From positions 132,217,737-132,281,736 of the forward strand of contig JBOZIK010000001.1 of assembly GCA_051453625.1 (NCBI GenBank): a stretch of DNA of 64,000 nt, in the 5' to 3' direction. The DNA is from Welwitschia mirabilis. Taxonomy: Eukaryota > Gnetophyta > Gnetopsida > Welwitschiales. The notes under the pieces were generated by a model. The model did not search any database, was not told the origin of the DNA, and saw only the letters and a list, made by a program, of their open reading frames with translations. Made by a program: the position numbers and the translations under genes. Shown piece by piece: positions 25,521 to 35,300 of this stretch. The stretch's first letter is position 1. Each line of letters begins with the position of its first letter.

Positions 25521-26199
25521 CTAGGGGTTTTATCAACATCTTATGATTAATTATAGGATGATTAACCAGATCCTTGATTTGGTCGACTGGATGTTGTTGG
25601 TCAATTGGTTTAAAACTCAGTTTCTTAGATACTCTAGGTACTATAGCTATCCTAGCAAAAGTATAGAACAAAAATTTATTATCTAATTTGGTTTATCAAT
25701 AAACATTTCTTCTCTCCTTTGTCATTGATGTCAAAAGAGGAAGAATTAGTTGTTTGTTTGTTAAATGTTTGTAATGTTTGCTTATGTTTAATAAAATGCA
25801 TTTATCTATTTTACTAAAAATTATGTTTCAATTGGTATCTCAAATCTTTAAATGCTATTATACATCATATATGTTTAACATGTTTTTCTATTAGTATTAT
25901 ATGTGCTTAACTTGAAAAATTTAAAGTCTTCTAAACATTAGAAACAAATCATCATATATGAAATCTAACTAAAATGTTAAATGAGTGAGATGATCAAATT
26001 ATGATTATCATAAAGTTATGCCTTTTAAACTTTCAAATATACATATTAAATTGTTTCATTTAAAGCATGAAATTTGATTATTCAAAATGTCTTAACTTGT
26101 TTTAAAAGAAACATTATTTTGTAATAGGCATTTTTTAAGGTGAAGATTTTCTAAAAGTTTTAATTTTTCACAACTAAGTATTATTTGTTATCAATGTCA
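25521..26199 (+). other. Internal B: 3' non-coding region
   Basis: Collinear with the 3' region of internal A. No ORF or env-like gene. It ends in the polypurine tract. Confidence 0.6.
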
Positions 26200-26209
26200 A
26201 AGGGGGAGA
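26200..26209 (+). other. Polypurine tract of internal B
   Basis: AAGGGGGAGA in the same context (GTCAAAGGGGGAGAT) as in internal A, immediately before LTR3. Confidence 0.85.
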
Positions 26210-26370
26210 TTATTAGATTATGTTTTACTAATTGATGTGAGACTAATATTTTTTACATAATAAATTTTATGTATCTTATATAGAAGATGTTACATTACTT
26301 GCATTCGAAAGATGGAACTAAAATCATCAACTTCTAAGTACTAGAAACATATTATCTCTTTTATCCTCTT

Positions 26371-26800
26371 ATGGGGTCGACCAAATTTTCAAGGAGTTGA
26401 CTACACCTAAAGAAGACAGAAAATAAACTACATAGAGAAAGGTTAATTAGACTTTTGATGGAGTCAACCAGACCTGTAAGCTTAAGAACTAGTATCCGTG
26501 AACTAAATGGTAAGCAGTCAACCAAATCTTTACGGGGTTGACTGGATTTGAGCATTTGATAAATAATATTCTTGGTCTAAATAACAAGGAGTCGATAGAA
26601 CCTATGATGGGTCGAAAAGATCTATAAAGGAAGGAACAATACTCCTAAACTGATTATTAAGAGGTCAAGCAAACCTATAATAGAATCAACCAGACCTAAG
26701 CACTATGCAGTTGATACACTTGAGCTGATCATCATGGGGTCAACTAGACACCTGAAGGGGTCCATCATATTTGATGCTAGAAAATAAAAAGAATTTTATT
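26371..26800 (+). repeat. U3 tandem repeat in LTR3
   Basis: Same 74-75 bp repeat as in LTR1. Units start near 26,511, 26,586, 26,660 and 26,735, with earlier ones at 26,371 and about 26,437. Many boxes have lost their TCGAC core through C-to-T or G-to-A changes (GTCAAC, GTTGAC). Confidence 0.72.
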
Positions 26801-27088
26801 AAGAGGAGTAAGTGATCGAATAATGTAATAAACAACTAGATGGGATTGACTAGACCCAGATGGGGCTAACTAAATAGGGAGCCATAAGAAACTAAAGCAA
26901 CCAAATTTCCCTCTCAGGTGACCTGTGTAAGTCACAACATTAGATGGGATCAACTGGACTTTCAAAGAGTCAACCAAATGGAACAAAAGTAAAATTTTCT
27001 AATCATTATGTATCCATTATCATTAGGTAGCCATTTTCTAGCTGTTGGAAGTGAATTTCAAATGTAATAAATCCTAAAAGCCTTCTAA

Positions 27089-27096
27089 TATAAATA
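27089..27096 (+). promoter_or_regulatory. Likely TATA box of LTR3
   Basis: TATAAATA at the position equivalent to 18,704 in LTR1, in the shared context CTAATATAAATAGCTAAGA. Confidence 0.55.
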
Positions 27097-27763
27097 GCTA
27101 AGACATAGATGACCAAAAAATATTTTGAACTATCTTCATTTGGGTGAATATATTGGATCTGAAGGATTAAGCATTATAATCTTGTGACTTTTACTATTAT
27201 ATCTTGGCATCTATATTTCTGATTGAAGAAGATCTACCACTAATGTCATCTTTACATTCAAGATCAGATCAAGGGCTTTATTTGTTTTACATCTATAAGA
27301 GAAGAGCTCCATCAAATCTACTGAATCAAGAATGAGTGATATCCATGATCTAAAGGCATTATTACATCACTACTTTGCTTTGAAAATGGTTGAGATTAAT
27401 CCTTGAAAAGTCTATTCAAATGTTGAGACTAAGCCTAGAAAAGTCCATTTTTAAAGGTTATAGGTGAACCTAGAATATCTGATGGAGTAATAAAGATCCA
27501 AGATCTAGCTTGAGAGAAGCTAATCATCGAGAGTAGAGTAGGGAGTTTCTTAAATCACTATAAATCTTGCTTGCATTAAAATGGTATTATGTGCTTTTAG
27601 TTTTTGATTCTTTGCTTTCAATATTTTTGTCATATTATGCACTTCCTAGAATAGTTAATTTATATACACAAGTTGTGTTTTAGATTGATTACTTTCAGAC
27701 CAATTATTGAATTTTTTGAAGAACCTATTCACCCCCCCCTTTAGGGTTCTTGATCCTATTATT

Positions 27764-27781
27764 TGGTATCAGAGATAAGTA
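27764..27781 (+). other. Primer binding site, initiator tRNA-Met, internal C
   Basis: TGGTATCAGAGATAAG follows LTR3 after TT. The first eleven bases are identical to the standard tRNA-iMet primer site. Confidence 0.87.
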
Positions 27782-27827
27782 GAGTCTACATTATATTTTA
27801 ACCAATCTTAACCTTAGAACCCTATAA

Positions 27828-29034
27828 ATGAGTGACCCTTCTGATGGTTTTTCAACTGGGTGTCCACCTATGTTTGATGGTTCGAATTATGCTTATTGAA
27901 AAGCTAGGATGAGAATATATCTTAGATCCTTAGATGCTGATATAGAAGAAGTCATCTAAAAAGGTTATAATGTGCCTATGTTAATCCAAAATGATGCAAA
28001 CGATAACACTATCCTAATTTCCAAATCTCGAGACCAATGGATAACCATGGATAAGTCAAAAGCCATTATAGATGCCTATTCTCTTAATGCAATTTTTTGT
28101 GCGCTGTGTGCAGATAAATTCAAATGAATAGTAAACTGTAATCATGCTGAGGAAGCTTGGAACATTCTCGAAGTAGCACATGAAGAAACTTATGAAATAA
28201 GCTAAACTCTAGATGCTCATATCTAAATTTGAAGATATCCATATGGATAAAGAAGAAACATTGCAAGAATGTTTTACTAGACTTATAAATATTGCAAACT
28301 TAATGGCAAGGCTTGGAGAACACATGGATGAAACAGAAATGGTAAGGAAAGTCTTAAGATCCCTACCCAAGAGATTCAAACCAAAGGTCATAGCCATCAA
28401 AGAGAGAAAGGACATTAATGCAATGGCATTGGAAGAACTTCAAGGTAATTTGCAAATTTATAAACTTAAATTAGTTAAAGATAAATGAAAAGGTATTTCT
28501 TTAAAATGTGTGCAGGAAGATTATAAATCCGACAAATCAGATAAGGAATTTAATAATGATCAAGTGGCTCTTTTAGCTAGAAGATTCAGAAAATTTCTTC
28601 ATAAGAAAAATAGGAAGGAGAATCAAGTAGGAATATAAAGAGAAGTCATTCAAAATAAAGAAAGGAGCAAGAAAAATGTGAAAGAAATCCAATGCTACTT
28701 ATGCAAAGGATTTGGACATATGATAAATGAGTGCCCTAACACAAAAAGAGATAATAGGAAGTGAAAGAATCCCTCATTCATGGCTACTTGGAATGATGAA
28801 GATGACGAGGATGAGGAAAGCTATTCAGATCATGAATCATACAGAGATAGAAGGTTGTTTATCATGGCTTTTATGTCATCACTCAAATATGTTCCTAGTA
28901 AATTAATGCTTGATGGTTTGGATATGATCAATGAACAAAAGGATGAGTTAGAAGACACATATCAAGAGTTGTATGAGAAGTGTGAAAAACTAGCAAAGAG
29001 AATAAATGAGTTAAACAAAACAGTGGAGTCTATT

Positions 29035-29078
<44 letters not shown>

Positions 29079-29100
29079 AGGAAATAAAAGAGAAATATAA
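27828..29100 (+). pseudogene. Internal C: gag remnant
   Basis: Reading starts at ATG 27,828 (MSDPSDGFSTGCPPMFDGSN), the normal gag opening. After a stop at a former Trp (YAY stop KARM) the frame holds to about 28,200, then shifts and runs to 29,100. Domains in order: UBN2-like capsid core (HAEEAWNILEVAHEE, KVLRSLPKRFKPKVIAIKE), an intact CCHC knuckle CYLCKGFGHMINEC near 28,690, the acidic ATWNDEDDEDEE segment typical of SIRE-type elements, and a coiled-coil-like QELYEKCEKLAKRINEL. It ends in 13 lysines encoded by a 39-A run. Stops sit at former Trp, Gln and Arg codons. Confidence 0.83.
29038..29076 (+). repeat. 39-A homopolymer inside gag
   Basis: An uninterrupted A run, in frame with the gag remnant, encoding 13 Lys. 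Internal A has ordinary mixed A-rich coding sequence at the equivalent place, so the run is specific to this copy. Its length may also be affected by sequencing error. Confidence 0.9.
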
Positions 29101-29995
29101 TGTACTCAAATCTGATAATATCAAGCTAATTTTTTAGGTAAAATATTTTTCTTTTTTAATAAATAAATTTTCTGGTAACTCTTCTAAATTGAAATAGATG
29201 CTTGAAGTAGAAAAACTCACTATAAACAAATCAGGTATTGGCTTTAATTCACAAAAACTGCCAAAATAGGTAAACTATAAGAGTAAGTATGTTTCTAATA
29301 TTTTTTGTATTCTTTGTGGTAAATTTGGTCATTTAGAGCCTTTCTACAAAGTTAGATAATTAATGCTTTTCTTTAAAACTGTAAACACCTTACCTTTTAG
29401 ATTTATTCCTGAGAAAAGTATACAACCTAAGTTTAATAAGTCTAAGTGCATTAAAGCTAATAATATTCTAAGTTTTCTGACACAGATAGCTCTCAGAGAA
29501 CTATGTACAAATAATTAGTATTAAGATAGTGGTTGCTTAAGACATATAACAGGAGAAGAGTCAAGCTTTTAACACTTGAAGAGAATAAATGAAGGAGAAG
29601 TCATCTTTAAAAACAATAAAATGATAAAAATAAAAGGTACTAGATGCATCAAGAGAGATAAATTACTTAAACTTAATGATGTGTTTTATGTTAATGGATT
29701 GAAACATAATTTATTAAGTGTGAGTCAATTATATGATAAAGGTCACAAACATCGAAATGCAATGTTGTAGATGAAAATATAAATGCTTCTATTTTTTCTA
29801 CAAAACATGTGGATAGTACTTATAGAATAGATATGAAATTGATTAATGATTTATTCCATGCAAACCATGATATTAGAATAAATTTTAATGGAAATGAATG
29901 CTTTATAGTAAATTATGATATAACAACCAATTTCTGTGATCAATCTATTAATTATGAAAATGATCTTGGAGTTCAGTCACCGTTCTTTAGTTGAT
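29101..29995 (+). pseudogene. Internal C: second zinc knuckle and protease remnant, cut by gap
   Basis: A second knuckle CILCGKFGHLEPFY near 29,310 keeps Cys-Cys-His but has Tyr for the last Cys. The protease motif DSGCLRHITGEE starts at 29,525. It is followed in frame by KGTRCIKRDKLLKLNDVFYV and LKHNLLSVSQLYDKGHK. From about 29,750 to the gap the sequence (for example HDIRINFNGNECFIVNYD) is no longer collinear with internal A, although it still looks like copia pol. This suggests recombination with a related element or a local rearrangement. Confidence 0.68.
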
Positions 29996-30095
29996 NNNNN
30001 NNNNNNNNNNNNNNNNNNNNNNNNNNNNNNNNNNNNNNNNNNNNNNNNNNNNNNNNNNNNNNNNNNNNNNNNNNNNNNNNNNNNNNNNNNNNNNN
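29996..30095. other. Assembly gap (100 N)
   Basis: Placeholder gap between the protease of internal C and the 3' part of LTR4. If the copy was complete, most of pol, the polypurine tract and about 1.25 kb of LTR lie here. Confidence 0.95.
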
Positions 30096-30407
30096 AAAGG
30101 TTATAGGTGAACCTAGAATATCTGATGGAGTAATAAAGATCCAAGATCTAGCTTTGGGATAAGCTAATTGTTGAGAGTAAATTAGGGGTTTCCCCAAACC
30201 ACTATAAATCTAGCTTATATTCAATTGATATTTTTATGCTTTTAGTCATTATTTCTTTACTCCCATTATTTTCTTATTTCATGCACATTTTGTATTAGTT
30301 CATTATTCTATGTAAGTTTTATTTAAGATTGGATTCATTTAGAATATTATGTTGCAATTTTTAAAAGAACCTATTCACCCCGCATTCTAGGGTTCTCGAT
30401 CTTATTA
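30096..30407 (+). repeat. LTR4, last 312 bp (outer 3' LTR)
   Basis: Homologous to 27,453-27,761 of LTR3 and to the end of LTR1, ending CTTATTA. No primer site follows, so it is an outer 3' LTR. The first 59 bases after the gap are identical to LTR3. Beyond that the sequence matches LTR1 better than LTR3 (CAATTGATATTTTTATGCTT is shared with LTR1). Confidence 0.8.
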
Positions 30408-30412
30408 AAGTA
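30408..30412. repeat. Right flanking 5-bp repeat (AAGTA), probable target-site duplication
   Basis: Partner of AAGCA at 17,805-17,809, with one transition between them. Confidence 0.45.
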
Positions 30413-31479
30413 GAAAGCATAAAAAGAATCTTTAATGGGAAGAAAGAAACTAGCAATGGTGAGGGGAGAGCCTTAGCTAAGGATTTTAGAAAATAGCTAC
30501 AATGTAACTTTAACAAAGTGATTATCATCTTCATAGTTCCAGTGTCACCTAAAAAGGAAAGCGCTATTAATTAGTATTCTATGTAATTATAGAATTAAAT
30601 TAAGTTATAGTTGAAAAGCTATATTATGCTATGATAAATTACTACATTATGTATAAAAGTAATCTTTTATTTTTTTACTCCTATATCTATTGCTAATAGA
30701 TATTAAGATATAATAGTGCTTAGAAATAGGTGATGTCTAGCACTACTTATAAATGATTTTATGTTAATTAACCTTTAATTAATACTTTTTGTATAAAATC
30801 TCTTTTATTTATGGTTTTAATAAGGTTAGTTTTTACCTTAATATGTTTGAGTGACTATTCTTAAGAGCTAATCTTGGTAAGATAATTTATACTAAATTGT
30901 TTAGAGACTTAACCATCTTAATTAGTTCTTGAGTAAGTTTATGTTAATCTTACTAATAAATTAGGTTATTTAGTACATAAACCGCATTTTTAGTATCTTT
31001 ACTATGTAAATTATTGTTATTTATACACCTTTTTTGGTGCATAGTAAGCATTAGTTAGGTCACTTTAAGGGGCTTTAGTGTATCCTAGTTAGTGAAAAAA
31101 TTTTAGAAAATAGGATTTCTTTAATAGAATTGGAATCATGAAATCTAAATCTATGGGGAATCAAAAACCTATAGAAATTTTCTAGAAGAAATTAATCCTT
31201 AAATAGTTCCTTATATAAACTTTAAATTTTACTGAAATGTATTAGTAATTAAGGACAAAATTCTATAATATTTATATAGGCATCTTGAGTTTTAGTTCAA
31301 GAATAATCTAATTAAAAAGTTTAATCATTAAGAGGTTTGTTCTTTATTAAGAATATTAGATTCTAGTGTAATAAAAATTTCTTAACTAAATAAAAAATAA
31401 TTTTCCTTCATGATGAACTTATGTATTTCATTTTCAAAAGAGAGAAATATATGAACACAATATTCTCTAGAGTTCATCC
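30413..31479. other. AT-rich stretch with no recognisable gene
   Basis: Nothing recognisable between the copia array and the LINE. The right part may be 5' UTR or early ORF1 of the LINE, but no motif supports this. Confidence 0.4.
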
Positions 31480-31900
31480 TTTTTTATTGGGCAAGGTTTA
31501 GAAGTTACTAAATGATCCTTCTTTATTCAAGATAAACCAAACTTTTTTGGGGAAAACAATACTAGTCTAGATTTACATTTTAAACCCTCATTTAAAAATA
31601 TGATACTTTCATTTTTTCCCCATAAGTTGGTAAGCTTTTAAATTAGTTTATTTAGTTGGATTGAAGTACTAATTATATAGCAAGAATGGTGTTAGCAAGG
31701 ATACATGTTTATATGAAATTAGAAAGCATTAGAGCTAGCAAGATCATTATAAACATGCATTAGGAAGAATCTATTTTAATTTCAAAATAGAAAACCTTTC
31801 CATGAATTACTCAAAATTTGAAATATATGGACACATAGAAAACCCTTATTTCTCAAGACAACAAATTTGATATTATTTTAGAAAGGAAACTAGGTAGTAG
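31480..31900 (+). pseudogene. LINE ORF1 traces (DUF4283-like and zinc knuckle)
   Basis: FFIQDKPNFFGENNTSLDL recalls the GPWFIxGxxLxLRxWxPxF segment of plant LINE ORF1. Further on, ENLSMNYSKFEIYGHIENPY near 31,790 has the layout of the ORF1 zinc knuckle (CFKCGxIGHIKENC) with the cysteines replaced. Evidence is positional and partial. The following ORF2 makes the assignment reasonable. Confidence 0.4.
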
Positions 31901-32139
31901 GCCTCAAAAAAATCCAAGAAACCTTATTATGATGAACGAATAAAAGGACTTGTTATGATCCTATGGTACCTCTTGCAAATGAAGGAATAAATAATACATT
32001 TAAACATTGTATTCAATACATGTAAGAAATTATAAAGTGTTTAATAGCTTAAATTTTTTATTTCAATACATGTAAGGTAATAATAAAGAAAAAAACATAA
32101 GAATATCTCCAAAATAATAAGAAATTTTAGCTTTAATTT

Positions 32140-35100
32140 TGATGATAACCTTATAAAACTATAGGGGCCTAGGAAATGGCCTTAAAATTTTTCATATTTG
32201 GAATCTTCTAAAGGAAGGTTTAGTTTCTCTTTATTTCCTTTAAGAAAGAGAATAAGATGTTAAATTAGAGTGGTTTTATTTAAATTATAGTTAGTCCTTT
32301 ATTTCATCCTCTAGTATTGGTATTAGAGGCAAGTTAGTGGTCCTTTGGAGACATTGTAAAGTTAGCATTACTAGTCATAGTAATCATTATGTTACTATAT
32401 ATTAGAATTATGATAATTAGTAGTAAAGAGTTATAAAATTCGATGGCTAATAAGATTAAAACAATAAGATTTAGTGTTTATAGCAAATAGTTTTCGATTC
32501 TTTAAATATAATGATAGAGGAATTCAATCAGATTCACAACCTCTATAAGAAGTATGATAATTTTCCTAATTTTAGCATCATTAGAATTTTATTTCAATTT
32601 TCCTTTTATTTATAATTACAAACATCTTCTATTACATTTCACTTCTTACACTTAGAGTAATTATAGAGAAGATTCAAATTTAATTATGTGTAAAATAGAA
32701 AGATGCATAGTCAAAGAACATCACTCTTATTTCTTCCTTAGATAAAGGTTTTTATTTTTTTAGATATCATCCACCATTTTAATTTGAAAACCCTTTAACA
32801 AATGAATTTTTTCTCAATTTGATAATTCTTGAATAGGACACTTGAACATACTAGTTAAAGGCATCCACTCTTTTTGTCTTTTCTAAAAGCTAAAAATGCT
32901 AAGAAAAGAGCTTGTAGTTTGTAACAAGAATCTAGATAACGCTTTCAAGAAACATCTTAACTTTTAAAGGATATTCATTAAATTCAAAAATAAAATGGAT
33001 AAATGCATGGCTTTCTTTAATTATTTGATATTTTAATAAAAAATATATTTATTAAAAACAATATTCAAGGATATAATGGCTTCAAGAAGGGGATGATAAT
33101 ATTATATTTTTATTTAAGATTGCAAATAGACATGGATAACAAAATAGAATTAATTATAGTTCATTTGAAACATGCTAGAGAAAAAAATAATGAAATAGTA
33201 GAGGAGTTTACTAGCTTTTTCCTAAATCTTTTGACAAAAATAAAAGTGGACCTGTTAGATTTTCTAATAGGGTTTATCATTATAAATGATCCATATAGTT
33301 ATCTTAATTAAAAACTTACTGGAGATAAAATATGAAAATGTTTTCACTCAATGAAAAAGAATAGAACTATTAGGATAAATATATTCATTTAATATTTCTT
33401 TCAAAAATACTAGAGTATCATTAAATAGGACACCTATGAAGTAGTGAAACAAACTTTTAACATAGGTACTTTTTCCTCATTTTTAATGCACTCTTATTAC
33501 TCTAATTTCAAAATCTAATGATGCAAATATTTTTCTTTATTACTAGTATTTGTAATGTATTCTATAAAATATGTACCAAAATCATAGCTCATTGATTGAA
33601 ACCTTTGCTTATTAATTTAATTTATCCTTCCTAATTCAAATTTGTATTAAGGAGGGTAATTTATGAGAATATAATTCTAGCTAATGAAGTTACTCATCTG
33701 CATCATAAGTAAAAAGGGATAGTGATGTTTCTCAAATTAGATATTATTAAATATTTTGATATAGTTTAGTGAACCACTATAAATCATATTCTATAGAAGC
33801 ATAGATTCCGCATGCCACTCAGAAAGTTGATTGCCTTATTCATTTCAACTCAAAATTTCTTGATTATGATAAATAATGAGATATGTGGATATTTTCATCA
33901 TAGTTATGGACCATGTCAAGATAACCCTATTTCTCTAACATTATTTGTTTTCATTATAATGCCTTAGATAGATTAATTCTTTAGTCTTCATTACTAAATG
34001 AATATTATAAGACTGGCTTCTATATATTTGATTCTTTAGTTTGTAGATCATAATTTTTATGTCTTAACTTAAGTGTCAGTGTGACTCATAAAGTCTATTA
34101 GATAATAGAAGATTTTCATGAATTTTTAAGCTTTCATATCAATTAAAGTAAATCTAATATTTTTCTACTTCATACCTTAGAGCAAATGCAAAATGATATC
34201 CTTATAATTCTATAATGTTCATTAGCTATCATTCTAGATTTTTACCTATTCCTTCCATTAATATGCTGATTGGTTTTTTATTAGTATTTGGAATCCCATC
34301 ATAAGAATAATACTAAGATGGTTGTTAAGATAATGAAATAAATTTTTTTTAAGTACTAGTAAGATTCTTCTAGCTAAATATTATTTGATAAGCATCACAA
34401 TTTATCCTGCTAGTTGCTTTTTCATATCCAACAAACTTGTAAATACCATTCATAACATCATACAATACCTTATGTGATCAAGAGGAAACCTTTACAAATG
34501 TCTTTACCTACTTAACTTCTATGAAGTAGTAATAGCAAAAAAAAGTAAAAGGTCTTAAAATTAAGAAAATCAAATACACTGACCAATGTCTATGCATTAA
34601 GCATTATCACAGAATATACATAGGTGATAATATTTCATAGATTCACTTCTTTAAGAAAGACTATTAAACTAAGGATTGGTATTCTCTTTTTTAGAATCAT
34701 ATGAAAAGGCCCGTTAAAATAATTTAACCTTAATTATTAGATAATAAAAATCAAGATCAAAAGCTACTTATTTGGAATGGTAAACTTAGTATCGCAAATA
34801 CATAACATAACTTATTTAATTATAATAATAAGTATTTGGGACTTTAAAAAATTAAAATTCTAGAGTACATTACAATATTTTTTTAGTACATGATAAAAGC
34901 ATGAATTCCCACTACATACAAGGTTATTCAAATGAATTTTAAAATTAATCAAGATTACCCTCTATGTCATGAAGATAGTAAAACTAAAGTCCACCTAGTT
35001 ATTTATTGGTCTTTTACCTAAAGCCTCTATCATATTAATCCTCTAACCATATTTGATCTTAAAAGTTTTTATCAATTCAAAGATTATAATACTACTATTA

Positions 35101-35260
35101 TTGAAGCATGGCTTCTTTGGAAGCATAGGTGTAAAATAATATTTCAAAATAAGGTTCCATCTCTTTTTAAGTTGTAATTTACAACTATAAAGTAAATTAT
35201 ATAATTTATTGAAGTTGAAGGCTTTTAAAATAATGCTATGCTATTCACTAAAACCACTCC
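32140..35260 (+). pseudogene. LINE ORF2: endonuclease, reverse transcriptase, zf-RVT
   Basis: Endonuclease opening NYRGLGNGLKIFHIWNLLKE near 32,170 (family WNCRGLGN). The linker has LVKGIHSFCLF and KLKMLRKELVV. The reverse transcriptase includes NVFYKICTKIIAH, ENIILANEVTH, FLKLDIIKYFDIV, INNEICGYFHHSYGPCQDNP (family PSRGLRQGDPLSP), and FVDHNF where the FADD active site should be. The thumb and connection read AKYYLISITIYPASCF. A zf-RVT region NQDYPLCHEDSKTKVHL lies near 34,960, then AWLLWKHRCKIIFQNKVPSL. This order is that of plant L1 ORF2. Dozens of stops and shifts make it a pseudogene. Confidence 0.78.
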
Positions 35261-35300
35261 TATAGGTAGATCAAATACATAGCTTTTTTCACTAAACCTA

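Larger units (their letters stand above)
26211..27761 (+). repeat. LTR3, shared by internals B and C
   Basis: Begins TATTAGATTATG, the TG start of the family having become TA, and ends CCTATTA, followed by TT and the primer site of internal C. Length is 1,551 bp. A polypurine tract stands on its left and a primer site on its right, so one LTR serves two internals. The final 300 bp are clearly more diverged from LTR1 and LTR4 than those two are from each other. Confidence 0.87.
17810..30407 (+). mobile_element. Array of SIRE/Maximus-like Ty1/copia retrotransposons sharing an LTR
   Basis: Order on the plus strand: LTR1 (17,810-19,378), primer site, internal A with a shortened gag and a full pol, polypurine tract, first 57 bp of LTR2, 100-N gap, 3' part of internal B, polypurine tract, LTR3 (26,211-27,761), primer site, gag and protease of internal C, 100-N gap, last 312 bp of LTR4. 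LTR3 has a polypurine tract on its left and a tRNA-Met primer site on its right, so it is shared by B and C. The lineage call rests on the gag (SLPKRFKPKVIAIKE, CCHC knuckle, ATWNDEDDEDEE acidic tract), a second zinc knuckle before protease, and the RNase H tail (KNLFQHSRIKHIKLRHHF). All copies are defective. If every unit were as long as unit A, roughly 7.5 kb would be hidden in the two gaps. Confidence 0.85.
31480..35300 (+). mobile_element. Decayed L1-type LINE
   Basis: A non-LTR retrotransposon on the plus strand, recognised from ORF1-like traces, an endonuclease start, a long reverse transcriptase and a C-terminal zinc-finger region in the correct order over about 3.8 kb. No LTRs or target-site duplication were found. 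A 16-A run lies at 36,468-36,483, but the sequence between it and the last coding motif is not recognisable, so I do not assign it as the poly(A) tail. The element is broken by many stops and shifts and is older-looking than the copia copies. Confidence 0.75.

Noticed and set aside
26361-26555. 64-codon minus-strand ORF in LTR3
   Set aside because: It crosses the U3 tandem repeat; openness comes from the repeat unit, not from coding.
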